Origin: DATIKM01 sp035477595
GTDB taxonomy: Bacteria; Armatimonadota; Chthonomonadetes; Chthonomonadales; CAJBBX01
Assembly (NCBI GenBank): GCA_035477595.1
Contig: DATIKM010000156.1
Location: 1 to 29,781, forward strand
Reading direction: 5' to 3'
Length of the DNA: 29,781 nt
Part shown: one piece after another, positions 1 to 7,869 of the stretch
How positions within the stretch are numbered: position 1 is the first letter of the stretch
How the letters are laid out: every line of letters begins with the position of its first letter
Position numbers and translations under genes: made by a program
Notes under the pieces: generated by a model
The model's input: the letters and a program-made list of their open reading frames with translations, nothing else
What the model was told of the DNA's origin: nothing
The model's database searches: none

Positions 1-2
1 TG

Positions 3-557
3 ATCCTCAAGTGGCATCCTGATGTCAACCCGGAAAACCTAGAGGATGCCCACGAGCGCGCGGTCCGGTTCAATGAGGCGTGGGAGGTGCTCGAGGACCC
101 GGCGGCCCGCAGGGAGTACGACGAGCACCTGCGCGCCATGCGGGCAGCGGCCGCCGAGCCGCAGGCCCCTCCCCCGCAGCCCTCCTCGTCGGCCAGCAGA
201 GCCCCCGGGCCGCCGCCCTTCGTTCACACCGCCTCCGAGCGACCGACCCAGGAGTGGAGCGCGACCCAGACCGCGCAGCGGGCCCGCGCCGAAGCGGAGC
301 GCGCGGCACCGGTATCGCTGGGAGAGATTGGCCTCCTTTGGTGCGCGGGGCTCGGCTTCGTCGCCCTGGCCATCCACTTTGCGACGGCTTTCCCTTTGTG
401 GGTCCCGTACACCTGGTTCTTCGGCTTCTTGGGAATCTGTGGGCTGTGGGCGGCGATCTCCGCGACATACGAGCGGATCAGGCGCAGCTGCCTTTGCTGC
501 TCGCTGGCGCTCGGCCTCCTCGCTCTATCATTCTACATGTGCTTCCTTGCGGACTAG
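3..557 (+). CDS. J-domain (DnaJ-like) membrane protein, 5' end outside window
   Basis: The frame is open from the left edge and begins inside a J domain. The HPD tripeptide, which stimulates the ATPase of DnaK/Hsp70, is encoded near bases 15-23. It is followed by the helix-III/IV pattern FNEAWEVLEDPAARREYD, typical of J domains. After about 30 further residues comes a Pro/Ala/Ser-rich linker, and then a C-terminal part with about three hydrophobic segments ending in MCFLAD. There is no Gly/Phe region, no CxxCxGxG zinc centre and no DnaJ substrate-binding domain, so this is a membrane-tethered J protein and not canonical DnaJ. Its probable role is recruiting DnaK to the inner membrane; the client is unknown. 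The next annotated gene is on the other strand, about 55 bases away. J-domain identity is secure; the function of the membrane part is not known. Confidence 0.85.
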   Translation: MLKWHPDVNPENLEDAHERAVRFNEAWEVLEDPAARREYDEHLRAMRAAAAEPQAPPPQPSSSASRAPGPPPFVHTASERPTQEWSATQTAQRARAEAERAAPVSLGEIGLLWCAGLGFVALAIHFATAFPLWVPYTWFFGFLGICGLWAAISATYERIRRSCLCCSLALGLLALSFYMCFLAD

Positions 558-612
558 TGGTCAGGTAGCGGAGGGGTTCGGCGCATGCGAATCGGCCGTC
601 ATGCCGCGCAAT

Positions 613-948
613 CTACGTGACTGCAACGGTTACCAGCTTGCCCTTCGCGGCGGACTCGTTCGCGGCGAGCGTCACGGCCAGCGTCTTCACGGCGTCCGCG
701 TACGGGGAGCGGATGCGGCCGGGGTCCGCGCCGCGCACCGCCTCCACGAAGATCGCGTCCTCCTCGTGCGTTGGGTTGTCGGCACCCCGCACAATCCCCT
801 CGCGGCCTGCCTCCACCACCCAGTACTGCCCGGAGTCGATCTCGATGACGGCCTGCGGCGTGACGATGTGCAGCCCCGCCGTATAACCGAACCCGTTCAG
901 CAAGCACGTGTTGTGGAAAGCGCCGATGGTTCCGCTCGCGAACCTCGC
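613..948 (-). pseudogene. C-terminal remnant of a Gfo/Idh/MocA-family dehydrogenase
   Basis: The open stretch encodes about 111 residues that read like the C-terminal third of Gfo/Idh/MocA NAD(P)-dependent sugar or inositol dehydrogenases: a RFASGTIGAFHNT strand segment, VTPQAVIEIDSG, and the family-typical ending RIRSPYADAVKTLAVTLAANES. The frame is closed on its 5' side by a TAG at 949-951. If one base is removed near there, the reading continues as DDVARFASGTIG, so a one-base frameshift is likely. Only about 110 bases separate this point from the stop of the aldolase gene, so the Rossmann NAD-binding half (about 200 residues) is absent. A TTG at 901-903 could start a 96-residue product, but that would lack a cofactor site. 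It lies directly behind kdgK-eda on the same strand and may once have supplied a sugar-acid step. Family assignment is by recognised sequence pattern. Confidence 0.6.
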
Positions 949-1063
949 CTACGTCGTCCTGACGCTCGTCTTCGCACTCCTGACCAGGCGGTTGCAGGAC
1001 AGGGGTTCGACGCGCGCGGTGCGGGCGGTGCAGCGATGCCGGCAGGTCGCCGGCGAGGCCGTC

Positions 1064-1711
1064 TCAGCCGCCCGCGCGCGCTGCCGCGATCCGCTCCGCG
1101 AAGGCGCGCGCGGTGGCCGTCACGGCGCCGTAGTCGCCCGTCTTCGCGCCGGCCGTCAGGTTCCCGCCCACCCCCACAGCCGCGGCGCCCGCCCTGATCC
1201 ACTCGCCTACGTTCTCCACCGACACGCCGCCGGTCGGCACCAACCGCGCTTGCGGCAGGGGACCGCGCACGGCCTTGACGAAGGCCGGACCCAGCACTTC
1301 GCCGGGGAAGAGCTTCACCAGGTCGGCGCCGCACTCCATCGCGTCGACCACCTCGCGGACTGTCATCGCGCCTGGCAGGCAAGCCACGTCGTACCGGCGA
1401 CAGACGCGCACGACCTCGGGGTTGAGGTACGGGCTGACCAGGTACTCCGCGCCTGCCAGGATCGCGATGCGGGCCGTTTCGGGATCGAGCACGGTGCCGG
1501 CGCCGATCGCCAGCCCGCCTGCCTTGAACTCGTCGGCGAGCCGCTCGATCACGCGGTCCGCGCGCGGCACCGTGAACGTGATCTCGATGGCGCCGCAGCC
1601 GCCTTCGCGGCAGGCCTCCGCAATCCGGAGCGCCTGCTCCGGGCTCTCGGCCCGCACGATGGCCACGAGCCCGGTGCGGTGGATCAGGTCGACCGTCTGG
1701 CTCGCGGTCAT
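1064..1711 (-). CDS. eda: 2-dehydro-3-deoxyphosphogluconate (KDPG/KHG) aldolase
   Basis: This 215-residue protein matches the usual length of class I KDPG/KHG aldolases, which split 2-keto-3-deoxy-6-phosphogluconate into pyruvate and glyceraldehyde 3-phosphate in the cytoplasm. The family pattern is present: IVRAESPEQAL near residue 20, the catalytic Glu43 in AIEITF, GAGTVLD at 70-76, LPGAMT at 112-117, and the Schiff-base Lys133 in ADLVKLFPGE. The ATG at 1711 is chosen because it overlaps the kinase stop (ATGA) and has a GGGAGGG ribosome site about ten bases upstream; a longer frame starting at 1807 would lie inside the kinase gene. With the preceding kinase it forms the lower half of a 2-keto-3-deoxygluconate pathway, as used for pectin, alginate or sugar-acid breakdown. 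Translational coupling is implied by the overlap. Confidence 0.93.
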   Translation of the reverse strand: MTASQTVDLIHRTGLVAIVRAESPEQALRIAEACREGGCGAIEITFTVPRADRVIERLADEFKAGGLAIGAGTVLDPETARIAILAGAEYLVSPYLNPEVVRVCRRYDVACLPGAMTVREVVDAMECGADLVKLFPGEVLGPAFVKAVRGPLPQARLVPTGGVSVENVGEWIRAGAAAVGVGGNLTAGAKTGDYGAVTATARAFAERIAAARAGG

Positions 1712-2805
1712 CGGTTCACCCTCCCACTTCCCGAACCGCCCATGAGCGCCTCCGCCTCCGCCCGCGTGACGCACAGGAAGTCGCCGGGGTGCGTGTGCTT
1801 TAGGCACGAGGCTGCCGCGGCGAACCGGACCGCCAACTCCGGCGTGGCCAGCTCCGGAGTCGAGAGCGCGAACAGCAGCGCTCCCGAGAAGGAGTCGCCT
1901 GCGCCTACGCGGTCCACGATGTCCCGGATCTCGTAGGGCCGGTACCCGCCGTCCGGTCCCAGCGGGGCGAGGAAGGCCTGCTCGGAGGCCGCGTCGTAGA
2001 GCATGCCTCCCCAGTTGTTGTGGGACGCCGAGACGCTCTCCCGCAGCGTTATCGCCACCCTCGACACGTTGGGGAACTGCTCCACTATGGTGCGCGCCAC
2101 GGCGCGGTAAGCCGCCACCTCCAGCTTGCCGGCCTCCACGTCGGCGCCCTCTGCATGGATCGAGAGGACCATCGCCGCATCTTCTTCGTTCGCGATCACT
2201 AGGTCCACGAACGGCAGAATGCCGCGCATGGTGCGCTCGGCGAGGTCGCGCGGCTTCACGCCAGGCTCCCAGTTCCAGAGCTTCTTGCGGAAGTTCAGGT
2301 CGCAGGAGACGGAGACGCCCGCGGCGCCGGCTGCGCGCACCGCGTCCAGCGTAGCTTGCGCCGCCGGGGCGCTGATGGCGGGCGTGATGCCGGTCACGTG
2401 GAACCAGCGGGCGCCCTCCAGCGCGGCCGGCCAGTCGTAGGCGGCCGGCGGCGCCAGGGCGATGGCGGAGCGGTCGCGGTCGTAGATAACGGCGCCGCCG
2501 CGCTGGCTCGCGCCGGTCTCGAGGAAGTAGAGACCTAGCCGGCCCTCCGCACTGCGGACGACGCCGCTCGTGTCCACCCCCATGCCCCGCAAGTGCGCGA
2601 TGCAGGCATCGGCCAGCGGGTTGCGGGGCAGCACGGTCACGAACGCGGACTCGCCGCCGAGCGCTGCAACCGCCACGGCCACGTTGATCTCGCCGCCGCC
2701 GAACGTGAACTCCACGTTGCCGGGCAGCGACTGCGCGAAACGGCGGAAGCCCGGCGGGTTGATGCGGCCCATCACCTCGCCGAAAGTGACGACACGTGCG
2801 CCCAA
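1708..2805 (-). CDS. kdgK: 2-keto-3-deoxygluconate kinase, PfkB family
   Basis: A 365-residue ribokinase/PfkB-family sugar kinase. The N-terminal VVTFGEVMGRINPPGF and the FGGGEINVAVAVAALGG substrate-binding segment (about 35-51) resemble KDG kinases. The C-terminal PfkB signature DRVGAGDSFSGALL (298-311) carries the catalytic base Asp304 and the anion hole. The C-terminal part has an insertion relative to short ribokinases (about residues 215-290), as in other KDG kinases of this length. The start is TTG at 2805 with an AGGAGG nine bases upstream (2815-2820), which is why the non-ATG start is accepted. It phosphorylates 2-keto-3-deoxygluconate to KDPG, which the overlapping downstream aldolase cleaves. 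The pairing with eda supports KDG over fructose or ribose as substrate; the substrate itself is inferred. Confidence 0.88.
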   Translation of the reverse strand: MGARVVTFGEVMGRINPPGFRRFAQSLPGNVEFTFGGGEINVAVAVAALGGESAFVTVLPRNPLADACIAHLRGMGVDTSGVVRSAEGRLGLYFLETGASQRGGAVIYDRDRSAIALAPPAAYDWPAALEGARWFHVTGITPAISAPAAQATLDAVRAAGAAGVSVSCDLNFRKKLWNWEPGVKPRDLAERTMRGILPFVDLVIANEEDAAMVLSIHAEGADVEAGKLEVAAYRAVARTIVEQFPNVSRVAITLRESVSASHNNWGGMLYDAASEQAFLAPLGPDGGYRPYEIRDIVDRVGAGDSFSGALLFALSTPELATPELAVRFAAAASCLKHTHPGDFLCVTRAEAEALMGGSGSGRVNR

Positions 2806-2911
2806 AGCGGAGATCCTCCTGCGGCCGCCCCCGCTCCGGGGCGGAGGTCGGGCGACGGGCGGTTCCGCGCGCGCCTGCGCGAGTCCTGCGCGCGGCGGTA
2901 CCGGCGCGCGA

Positions 2912-2936
2912 ACGGGGGCCGGCGAGCGGCCCCCGT
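2912..2936 (-). terminator. GC-rich hairpin after the LolA-like gene
   Basis: A perfect 10-bp inverted repeat, ACGGGGGCCG / CGGCCCCCGT, with the five-base loop GCGAG. It sits 27 bases past the end of the minus-strand LolA-like gene and before kdgK on the same strand. There is no T-run on either side, so if it ends transcription it does so as a hairpin-only terminator or with Rho. The structure is seen directly; its role is inferred. Confidence 0.5.
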
Positions 2937-2962
2937 CCCTCGACCTCGATGCCCGGCCGGAC

Positions 2963-3700
2963 CTACAGCGTGAAGAGGCTGTCGCTCAGGCCAGTGTTCA
3001 CCCTGATGTTGCGGTACTCCGTGATGCCCGCGATCACCCCGTTCACGTTCTGGGCCTCGATCCGCGTGGGGAACCAGATGCCCGGGCTCACCTCGCGCGG
3101 GTTCCGGAAGTGGTAGATGGCCTGAAGCTTGCCTTCCTGCGTGTAGTTCTCACGCTTGAGCACCACTCGCCGGACGGGGTCGATGTAGATGATATGGTGC
3201 GACGTGTCGGCGTCGCGGTCCTTGTAGGTGAGCTCGAACACACCGACGGGCGTGCCGTCCACGGTGCCTCGGCGAACGAATCTCGCGTTGGCGTAGGTAA
3301 GGAAGTGCTCGCTCACCAGTCCGACGTCCATGAGCGACTTGCGCTTGCCGGGCGAGTCGCTGAAGTCGCGGCGCGTGCGCAGGCCGAGCTTGGGAACCGA
3401 GACGAGCTGGATCGGCCCGTTAACGATATATGTGCCGCGCGTGCCCTGCTCGTTGATGTCTATGCGGACCTTGTTCGGCTCCTTGTAGCGCATCGTGACC
3501 GACCGGAAGCGGTACAGGAAGCCAGCATCCCTGCTGATGAGCGAGAGCTGGCGCTGGTCCGCCCTCACCACGACCAGCGTGGCGGTAAAGTCGTCCAGCC
3601 TCTGGCACACATAGGACCTGATGTCCGTAGGGACGGCGAGGGCGCCCTCGGCTGCGACGACCAGGACCAGGGCAGGCAACGCCAACCTCAACCTCGGCAT
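2963..3700 (-). CDS. LolA-like outer-membrane lipoprotein-sorting protein
   Basis: A 245-residue exported protein. Residues 1-23 form a signal peptide (MPRLRLALPALVLVVAAEGALA) with an ALA-type cleavage site. The mature part resembles the LolA/LolB-like beta-barrel half-shell family often annotated as outer membrane lipoprotein-sorting protein: repeated beta strands such as GFLYRFRSVTMRYKEPNKVRIDI, a YIVNGPIQLVSVP strand, YIDPVRRVVLKRENYTQEG, and a final IWFPTRIEAQN...EYRNIRVNTGLSDSLF, the usual end of this family. In such proteins a hydrophobic cavity shields lipid moieties in the periplasm. Classical lolA is shorter (about 200 residues), so this is a relative, not necessarily the true Lol chaperone. 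GGAAGGAGA lies about ten bases before the ATG. It is separated from the upstream epimerase gene by 96 bases and may be transcribed with it. Confidence 0.75.
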   Translation of the reverse strand: MPRLRLALPALVLVVAAEGALAVPTDIRSYVCQRLDDFTATLVVVRADQRQLSLISRDAGFLYRFRSVTMRYKEPNKVRIDINEQGTRGTYIVNGPIQLVSVPKLGLRTRRDFSDSPGKRKSLMDVGLVSEHFLTYANARFVRRGTVDGTPVGVFELTYKDRDADTSHHIIYIDPVRRVVLKRENYTQEGKLQAIYHFRNPREVSPGIWFPTRIEAQNVNGVIAGITEYRNIRVNTGLSDSLFTL

Positions 3701-3796
3701 GGGAAGCTTGTCTCCTTCCGCGCACCACGCTCCGCCGCAGTGCGCTGACTTACTAGACGGCCCGTGCGCCTTGCGCGCGCCCGGTTTCCTCGGTGC

Positions 3797-4807
3797 TCAG
3801 CAACCGTAGTAGGACCGGTACCACTCCACGAAGCGGCCGACTCCCACCTCGACGGGCGTGTCCGGGTGGAATCCGACATCGCGGCGCAGGTCCTCCACGT
3901 CGGCGCATGTCTCGGGCACATCGCCCGGCTGCATCGGCAACAGATTGAGGGCAGCCTTTCTGCCCAGCGCCTCCTCGACCACTTCGATGAAGTGGAGCAG
4001 ATCGACCGGCCGGTGGTTCCCGATGTTGTAGACACGGTACGGCCCGCGGCTGCTCGCCGGGTCGGGCCTGTTGCCAGACCACGCCGGGTCGGGCTCCGGC
4101 ACGCGGTCGAGCGTCCGCAGGACCCCCTCCACGATGTCGTCGATGTAAGTGAAGTCGCGCCGCATGCGCCCGTGGTTGTACACGTCGATAGGCTCGCCCG
4201 CAAGGATCGCGCGCGTGAAGAGGAAAAGCGCCATGTCGGGCCGACCCCATGGGCCGTAGACCGTGAAGAAGCGCAGCCCCGTGGTGGGAAGCCCGTAGAG
4301 GTGGCTATAGCAGTGCGCCATCAGCTCGTTCGACTTCTTGGTTGCCGCGTAGAGGCTCACGGGATGGTCGACGTTCTGGTGCACCGAGAAGGGCGTCGTG
4401 GTGTTGGCCCCGTAGACCGAGCTGCTCGATGCGTAGACAAGGTGCCGAACTCCGTGGTGCCGGCAACCCTCCAGGATGTTCATGAACCCGACGAGGTTCG
4501 CCTCGACGTAGGCGTGGGGGTTCTGCAGGGAGTAGCGCACCCCCGCCTGCGCGGCAAGGTGCACGACGCGGTCCGGCCGCTCGCGGGCGAAGAGCGTCTC
4601 CATGGCGGATCCGTTCGCCACGTCGAGCCGCTCGAAGGCGAAACCGTCGCGCTCGCAGAGGCGCCGCAATCGGGCCTCCTTGAGCGACACGTCGTAGTAG
4701 GCGTTGAGATTGTCGACCCCGAGGACGCGCTCGCCTCGGTCAAGCAGTCGAGACGCCGTGTGGAACCCGATGAACCCGGCTGCGCCAGTGAGGAGGACCG
4801 TGCTCAA
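3797..4807 (-). CDS. NAD-dependent nucleotide-sugar epimerase, UDP-glucuronate 4-epimerase type
   Basis: A 336-residue short-chain dehydrogenase of the extended (epimerase/dehydratase) type. It has the N-terminal NAD-binding motif TGAAGFIG (7-14), a SSSSVYG segment near 127-133 that supplies the catalytic Ser/Thr, and the catalytic Tyr153/Lys157 in YAATKKSNE. The sequence VDNLNAYYDVSLKEARL and the length are those of bacterial UDP-glucuronate 4-epimerases (CapI/LspL/GAE group), which convert UDP-glucuronate to UDP-galacturonate for capsule and LPS synthesis. Other GDP/UDP-sugar epimerases of the same subfamily cannot be excluded. The start is TTG at 4807 with GGGAGA five bases upstream; an ATG slightly upstream is in another frame and stops at once. 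It begins 19 bases after the DsbA-like gene and is therefore probably in one operon with VKOR and DsbA. Confidence 0.85.
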   Translation of the reverse strand: MSTVLLTGAAGFIGFHTASRLLDRGERVLGVDNLNAYYDVSLKEARLRRLCERDGFAFERLDVANGSAMETLFARERPDRVVHLAAQAGVRYSLQNPHAYVEANLVGFMNILEGCRHHGVRHLVYASSSSVYGANTTTPFSVHQNVDHPVSLYAATKKSNELMAHCYSHLYGLPTTGLRFFTVYGPWGRPDMALFLFTRAILAGEPIDVYNHGRMRRDFTYIDDIVEGVLRTLDRVPEPDPAWSGNRPDPASSRGPYRVYNIGNHRPVDLLHFIEVVEEALGRKAALNLLPMQPGDVPETCADVEDLRRDVGFHPDTPVEVGVGRFVEWYRSYYGC

Positions 4808-4826
4808 TACGCTCTCCCGCCGCCGC

Positions 4827-5504
4827 TCATCTCAGCTTAGTCGGGTCCTTCAGCCACTGCTCCACGCTTTCGAGGGTCGGCAGGCGCTCCAGCGTTCCGT
4901 CCGGCAACACCATTATGAAGTTCGGCGTGCTCATCACGCCCGCGCGCATGGCGAGGTCCTCCGCGGCGGCAACTGCCTGGTCAGTCGAGGGCCCCGTCAG
5001 GGCTGCGCGGAACGCCAGCATATCGAGCTGCAGTTGGCCAGCGAGCCGCATGATGAAAGCCTCACCGTCCTGGGGCGAGAGCCTGCTCATCTCCTGGGCG
5101 TTCTCGAAGAGGAGGTTGTGCATCTCCCGGTACTTCCCCTGCTCCGCGGCGGCCTCCGCGGCTCGCGCCATGGTGCGAGAGAGCGGATGTCGCGACGCCG
5201 AGTAGTGGTAGTACACGAAGCGGAGGCGATCGCCGTACTCCCTCAGCCACTCCTTCGACCGGTCATGGACCGTCTTGCAGAGCGCGCACTGGTAGTCGCC
5301 GAACTCGACGAGCGTGTGCCTGGCCTGGGCGTTCCCCTGCGAGCGCGCGGAGGCCGGCGCCAGCTCGGCGCCCGTCAGGGCTGGAGGCGGTGGAGGCGGC
5401 CTCTCGGGATCGCGTGCCATCAACATCGGCGCTAGCGCGACGGCGACCATCGCGATAGCCGCCACCAGAATCCCTGCGAAAAGCTTCGCCTCGCCCGATT
5501 TCAC
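4827..5504 (-). CDS. DsbA-like thiol:disulfide oxidoreductase, membrane-anchored
   Basis: This 225-residue protein has an N-terminal hydrophobic anchor (about residues 8-29), a proline-rich linker (PERPPPPPPAL) and a thioredoxin-fold DsbA domain. The active site is Cys73-Ala-Leu-Cys76 in FGDYQCALCKTVHD, and the cis-proline loop is MSTPNFIM. The helical insertion between them (PLSRTMARAAEAAAEQGKYREMHNLLF) is typical of DsbA/DSBA-like proteins, including those paired with VKOR. It should oxidise cysteines of exported proteins and be reoxidised by the VKOR encoded just upstream. The start is GTG at 5504, overlapping the VKOR stop (GTGA), with GGAGAG six bases upstream; a longer frame to 5645 would run through the VKOR gene and is not used. 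Confidence 0.88.
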   Translation of the reverse strand: MKSGEAKLFAGILVAAIAMVAVALAPMLMARDPERPPPPPPALTGAELAPASARSQGNAQARHTLVEFGDYQCALCKTVHDRSKEWLREYGDRLRFVYYHYSASRHPLSRTMARAAEAAAEQGKYREMHNLLFENAQEMSRLSPQDGEAFIMRLAGQLQLDMLAFRAALTGPSTDQAVAAAEDLAMRAGVMSTPNFIMVLPDGTLERLPTLESVEQWLKDPTKLR

Positions 5505-5971
5505 GTTTGGCTCTCCGCGGGCACGCCAACAGGCTCGGGCTTCTCGAGCGCGATGGCGAGCAATATAAGGACAGTCAGCACGGCGGACATTACGCACCAC
5601 TGGCACCACGCCTGGATGACGAACGCCTCCATGTAGGTAAGCCACGCCGAGGCGCCCACGGCGAGCACCGCCGTCGCCCCCTGCAGAAGGCGCGCTGGTC
5701 GATCAAGGGCAGCCGCAGCGACGCGCACGAACGAGAGCGTCGCCATCCACAGGTACATCAGGAGACCGAACACGGCAGTCGGCACAGCTTCCAGGCCCGC
5801 AATGCCAAAGCCGCGCGCAGTCGCGTGCGCGGCCACTCTGTCACAGCCCTGGAGGACCGGGCCGCAGACGAGGAGCGCCGGGTTCAGGTGCGCCAGCGTC
5901 AGGTACGCCGAAATGCCGGCGCCCAGCAGCGCAAACACGAAGACGAGGCGATTGGCGAGCTTGGGTCGCAT
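5501..5971 (-). CDS. Vitamin K epoxide reductase (VKOR) family protein
   Basis: This 156-residue membrane protein has four hydrophobic segments, the usual bacterial VKOR layout. It carries the loop cysteines Cys36 and Cys43 (VCGPVLQGCD) and the membrane-embedded quinone-reducing pair Cys123-Gln-Trp-Cys126 (AWCQWCVMSAV), with GLEAVPTAVFGLLMY in between. Bacterial VKORs pass electrons from a DsbA-type partner to quinones and replace DsbB. The adjacent, overlapping DsbA-like gene is exactly that partner, so the pair is a complete oxidative-folding module. The downstream epimerase is probably co-transcribed. A TATAAT box ends 13 bases before the ATG, leaving almost no untranslated leader, and no ribosome site is visible. 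Confidence 0.92.
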   Translation of the reverse strand: MRPKLANRLVFVFALLGAGISAYLTLAHLNPALLVCGPVLQGCDRVAAHATARGFGIAGLEAVPTAVFGLLMYLWMATLSFVRVAAAALDRPARLLQGATAVLAVGASAWLTYMEAFVIQAWCQWCVMSAVLTVLILLAIALEKPEPVGVPAESQT

Positions 5972-5984
5972 AGGTTCGTGACGT

Positions 5985-5990
5985 ATTATA
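5985..5990 (-). promoter_or_regulatory. Consensus -10 box for the VKOR-DsbA-epimerase operon
   Basis: Reading the minus strand, TATAAT occurs 13 bases before the VKOR ATG. In such a G+C-rich sequence a perfect -10 hexamer is notable. A start about seven bases downstream would give a leader of only about 7 bases, so the mRNA may be leaderless or nearly so. No good -35 TTGACA-like element is visible at 16-18 bases. Role is inferred. Confidence 0.5.
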
Positions 5991-6082
5991 CCAACATGGG
6001 CCCCTGGGGCTCAGCGCCGAGCGCCTTACGGGCCTCGCGGAGCTCGCGCAGCTTCCTGCTCCGGTGCAAGCGGTTTGGGCCG

Positions 6083-7036
6083 TCAGTTAGGAGCGGGTCC
6101 CCGAGGCAGTGGCGCGGCGCCATCGCCCCCCGCGCCCGCGCCGGACGGCTGGCCGCCAGATGCCGGTGTGCCCGTGGGCGCCGGCTCGTCGTCCACCGGT
6201 ACCCAGAAACGGCTCTGGCGCATCCGGATGCCCTCAGCGCCCTCCCTCGTCAGCACCTCCACGTCCTGTTCCGTCTCGGCGCGCCGGCCTCTGCGGTCCT
6301 CGAAGCGCACAGGGCCCTTCAGCACGAGGCGGTCCTCCAGTCCGAACCACTCCGCCGAGGGCGCCGTCAGCCTGCGCTCGTTGTCCGACATGGTCTGCAC
6401 GACGTCGACGCCGCCCGACAGCGTGCCGCGCCTCCGATCGCGAGCGTAGAAATACTCGGCCCGCGCGGCCCTCAGCACCACCGGATAGCGCCGGATCTGC
6501 GGCCTTCCCCGGTCGGCATCGACGGAGGCTTGGCCGTTCGCCACGCTGGCGGCCGCGGGTTGCGCCCCGCCGGGCGGAGCCGCCTCGCCCTCGCGCGCCT
6601 TAACCGTGATCACCACGCGGCCGATGAGGACCACCAGCTTGCGCGATCGATCGTAGTAGACCTCGGCCTCGTCCGCCGTTGCCTCCAAGTCCGGGTCGGT
6701 GATCTTGAGGTTGCCGCTCGCCCTCCCGACCCGGACCCGGTCGTTCCACCTCCAGAGATCGGCGCGCACCACGGCGCCCTCCGGATCAACGACGACCACC
6801 TGCCTCGCCTCGCCCTCGCCGGTCTTGTCGTTGTGGACCATCTCCGCGGCTTCGATGCGCAGGCGCCTCGGCTCCTCCGCCGGCCGACCAGCGGCGCCCG
6901 CTTGCCTCGCAGGTGGGGCGGCCGCAGGCGCAGCCGGGGCCGACGTCCAGCCGGGGAGCGTGACCGCGGCGCCCAGCGACGCGGCGGCGAGGACCACACC
7001 GCGGGTTCCCGCCCTGCGCCTCCAGCCTCCGCTCAT
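6083..7036 (-). CDS. LptA/OstA-like periplasmic protein
   Basis: A 317-residue exported protein. It has an N-terminal twin-arginine-rich basic stretch followed by a hydrophobic signal (about 10-30) and a Pro/Ala-rich linker to about residue 60. The OstA/LptA-type beta-jellyroll part then begins: RRLRIEAAEMVHND, followed by strands such as ADLWRWNDRVRVGRASGNL, DPDLEATADEAEVYYDRSRKLVVLIG and a second set, YFYARDRRRGTLSGGVDVVQ. LptA-family proteins form the periplasmic bridge that carries LPS from the inner to the outer membrane. It is longer than E. coli LptA (about 185 residues), with an inserted Ala/Gly-rich piece and a low-complexity C-terminus. The ATG at 7036 overlaps the stop of the LptC-like gene (ATGA), so the two are translationally coupled. 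No lptB, lptF or lptG is present in the window. Confidence 0.72.
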   Translation of the reverse strand: MSGGWRRRAGTRGVVLAAASLGAAVTLPGWTSAPAAPAAAPPARQAGAAGRPAEEPRRLRIEAAEMVHNDKTGEGEARQVVVVDPEGAVVRADLWRWNDRVRVGRASGNLKITDPDLEATADEAEVYYDRSRKLVVLIGRVVITVKAREGEAAPPGGAQPAAASVANGQASVDADRGRPQIRRYPVVLRAARAEYFYARDRRRGTLSGGVDVVQTMSDNERRLTAPSAEWFGLEDRLVLKGPVRFEDRRGRRAETEQDVEVLTREGAEGIRMRQSRFWVPVDDEPAPTGTPASGGQPSGAGAGGDGAAPLPRGPAPN

Positions 7037-7803
7037 CGCGCCGCCTCCGATCCGTTGCGCCCGTTCCCCATACGGAGCCAGCCGGTGACACCGTTCGCGC
7101 GCACTACGCGCTCGCGCAGGTTGATGCGGGCAGAGCGGGCCGTGAAGCCGACATCGGGTCCGGTGACGGAGACGCCGGCCGGGCACTCCACCTCGCCGGT
7201 TCTCACATTCCAGAACAGCGCGCCTGCGTGGATCCGGCGAGCGCCGTCCACCAGCTCTGCGCCGATCGGACACTGGATGAGGCGGTAGCGGGGGGAAAAG
7301 AGCACGAGCGGCGCCTCGACCGTTCGCCCCTGAACGACGGCGCGCGCGCCTCGGGGGAACCGCACGAAGGTGTCCGCTGGGTCCCACTCCGCTTCCTCAG
7401 CGTCGATCCGATCACCTTCTGGAGTCGCGACGGCCACAGCGCCCATTATCCGCACCGCGTTGGTGGCCCCGTCGGCCTCGGCGCGCGAGGCGCGGAAGGT
7501 CGCTTGCCGGCCGCGCGCGTCGTAGAGGGCGCCATCGCGGATGCCCTCCAGGTTGGCGGACCGGAACCGATGCAGGGGGCCCGCCGGGTCCTGGCGCAGT
7601 TCGGCGCTCTCCACGTGCATCTGCCACTCCCGCCGGTCGCCCGCATAGGCGGCGATGACCGTGCCGCGCAGGCGCACACTCAGGTCGGCGCCCCAGTCAG
7701 CCGATGCGCGGTCTGACAGCTCGACGCGGTGGAGCACCCAGGCGGAGCCGATGAGCGCGACCAGGAAGACGGCTGCGACGGAGGCAGGAACCAGGCGGTT
7801 CAT
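7033..7803 (-). CDS. LptC-like LPS export protein
   Basis: This 256-residue protein has a single N-terminal transmembrane helix (about residues 4-24, MNRLVPASVAAVFLVALIGSA) and a periplasmic beta-rich part. The stretches WQMHVESAELRQDP, FRSANLEGIRDGALYD, FRASRAEADGATNAVRIMGAVAVATPEGDRIDAEEAEWDP and FTARSARINLRERVVRANG follow the LptC (YrbK/DUF1239) pattern of strands ending in a converted-phenotype jellyroll. LptC links the LptBFG ABC transporter to LptA. The gene order LptC-LptA with an ATGA overlap supports the call. The ATG at 7803 is preferred because the membrane helix follows at once; an upstream ATG at 7860 would add 19 Arg/Ala-rich residues. The ribosome site is weak in both cases. 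Confidence 0.72.
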   Translation of the reverse strand: MNRLVPASVAAVFLVALIGSAWVLHRVELSDRASADWGADLSVRLRGTVIAAYAGDRREWQMHVESAELRQDPAGPLHRFRSANLEGIRDGALYDARGRQATFRASRAEADGATNAVRIMGAVAVATPEGDRIDAEEAEWDPADTFVRFPRGARAVVQGRTVEAPLVLFSPRYRLIQCPIGAELVDGARRIHAGALFWNVRTGEVECPAGVSVTGPDVGFTARSARINLRERVVRANGVTGWLRMGNGRNGSEAAR

Positions 7804-7869
7804 GCCGGGACGCAAAGCCCCCCGGGGCCGGGCGGCGTGCCGGGCTCCGGGGGCATGCATGCGCGCGGG

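Noticed and set aside
2570..3748. Long plus-strand open frames over 908-1936, 2570-3748, 3764-4840 and 5507-7288
   Set aside because: They lie antisense to recognised genes, have low-complexity Arg/Ala/Gly-rich translations and no family features.
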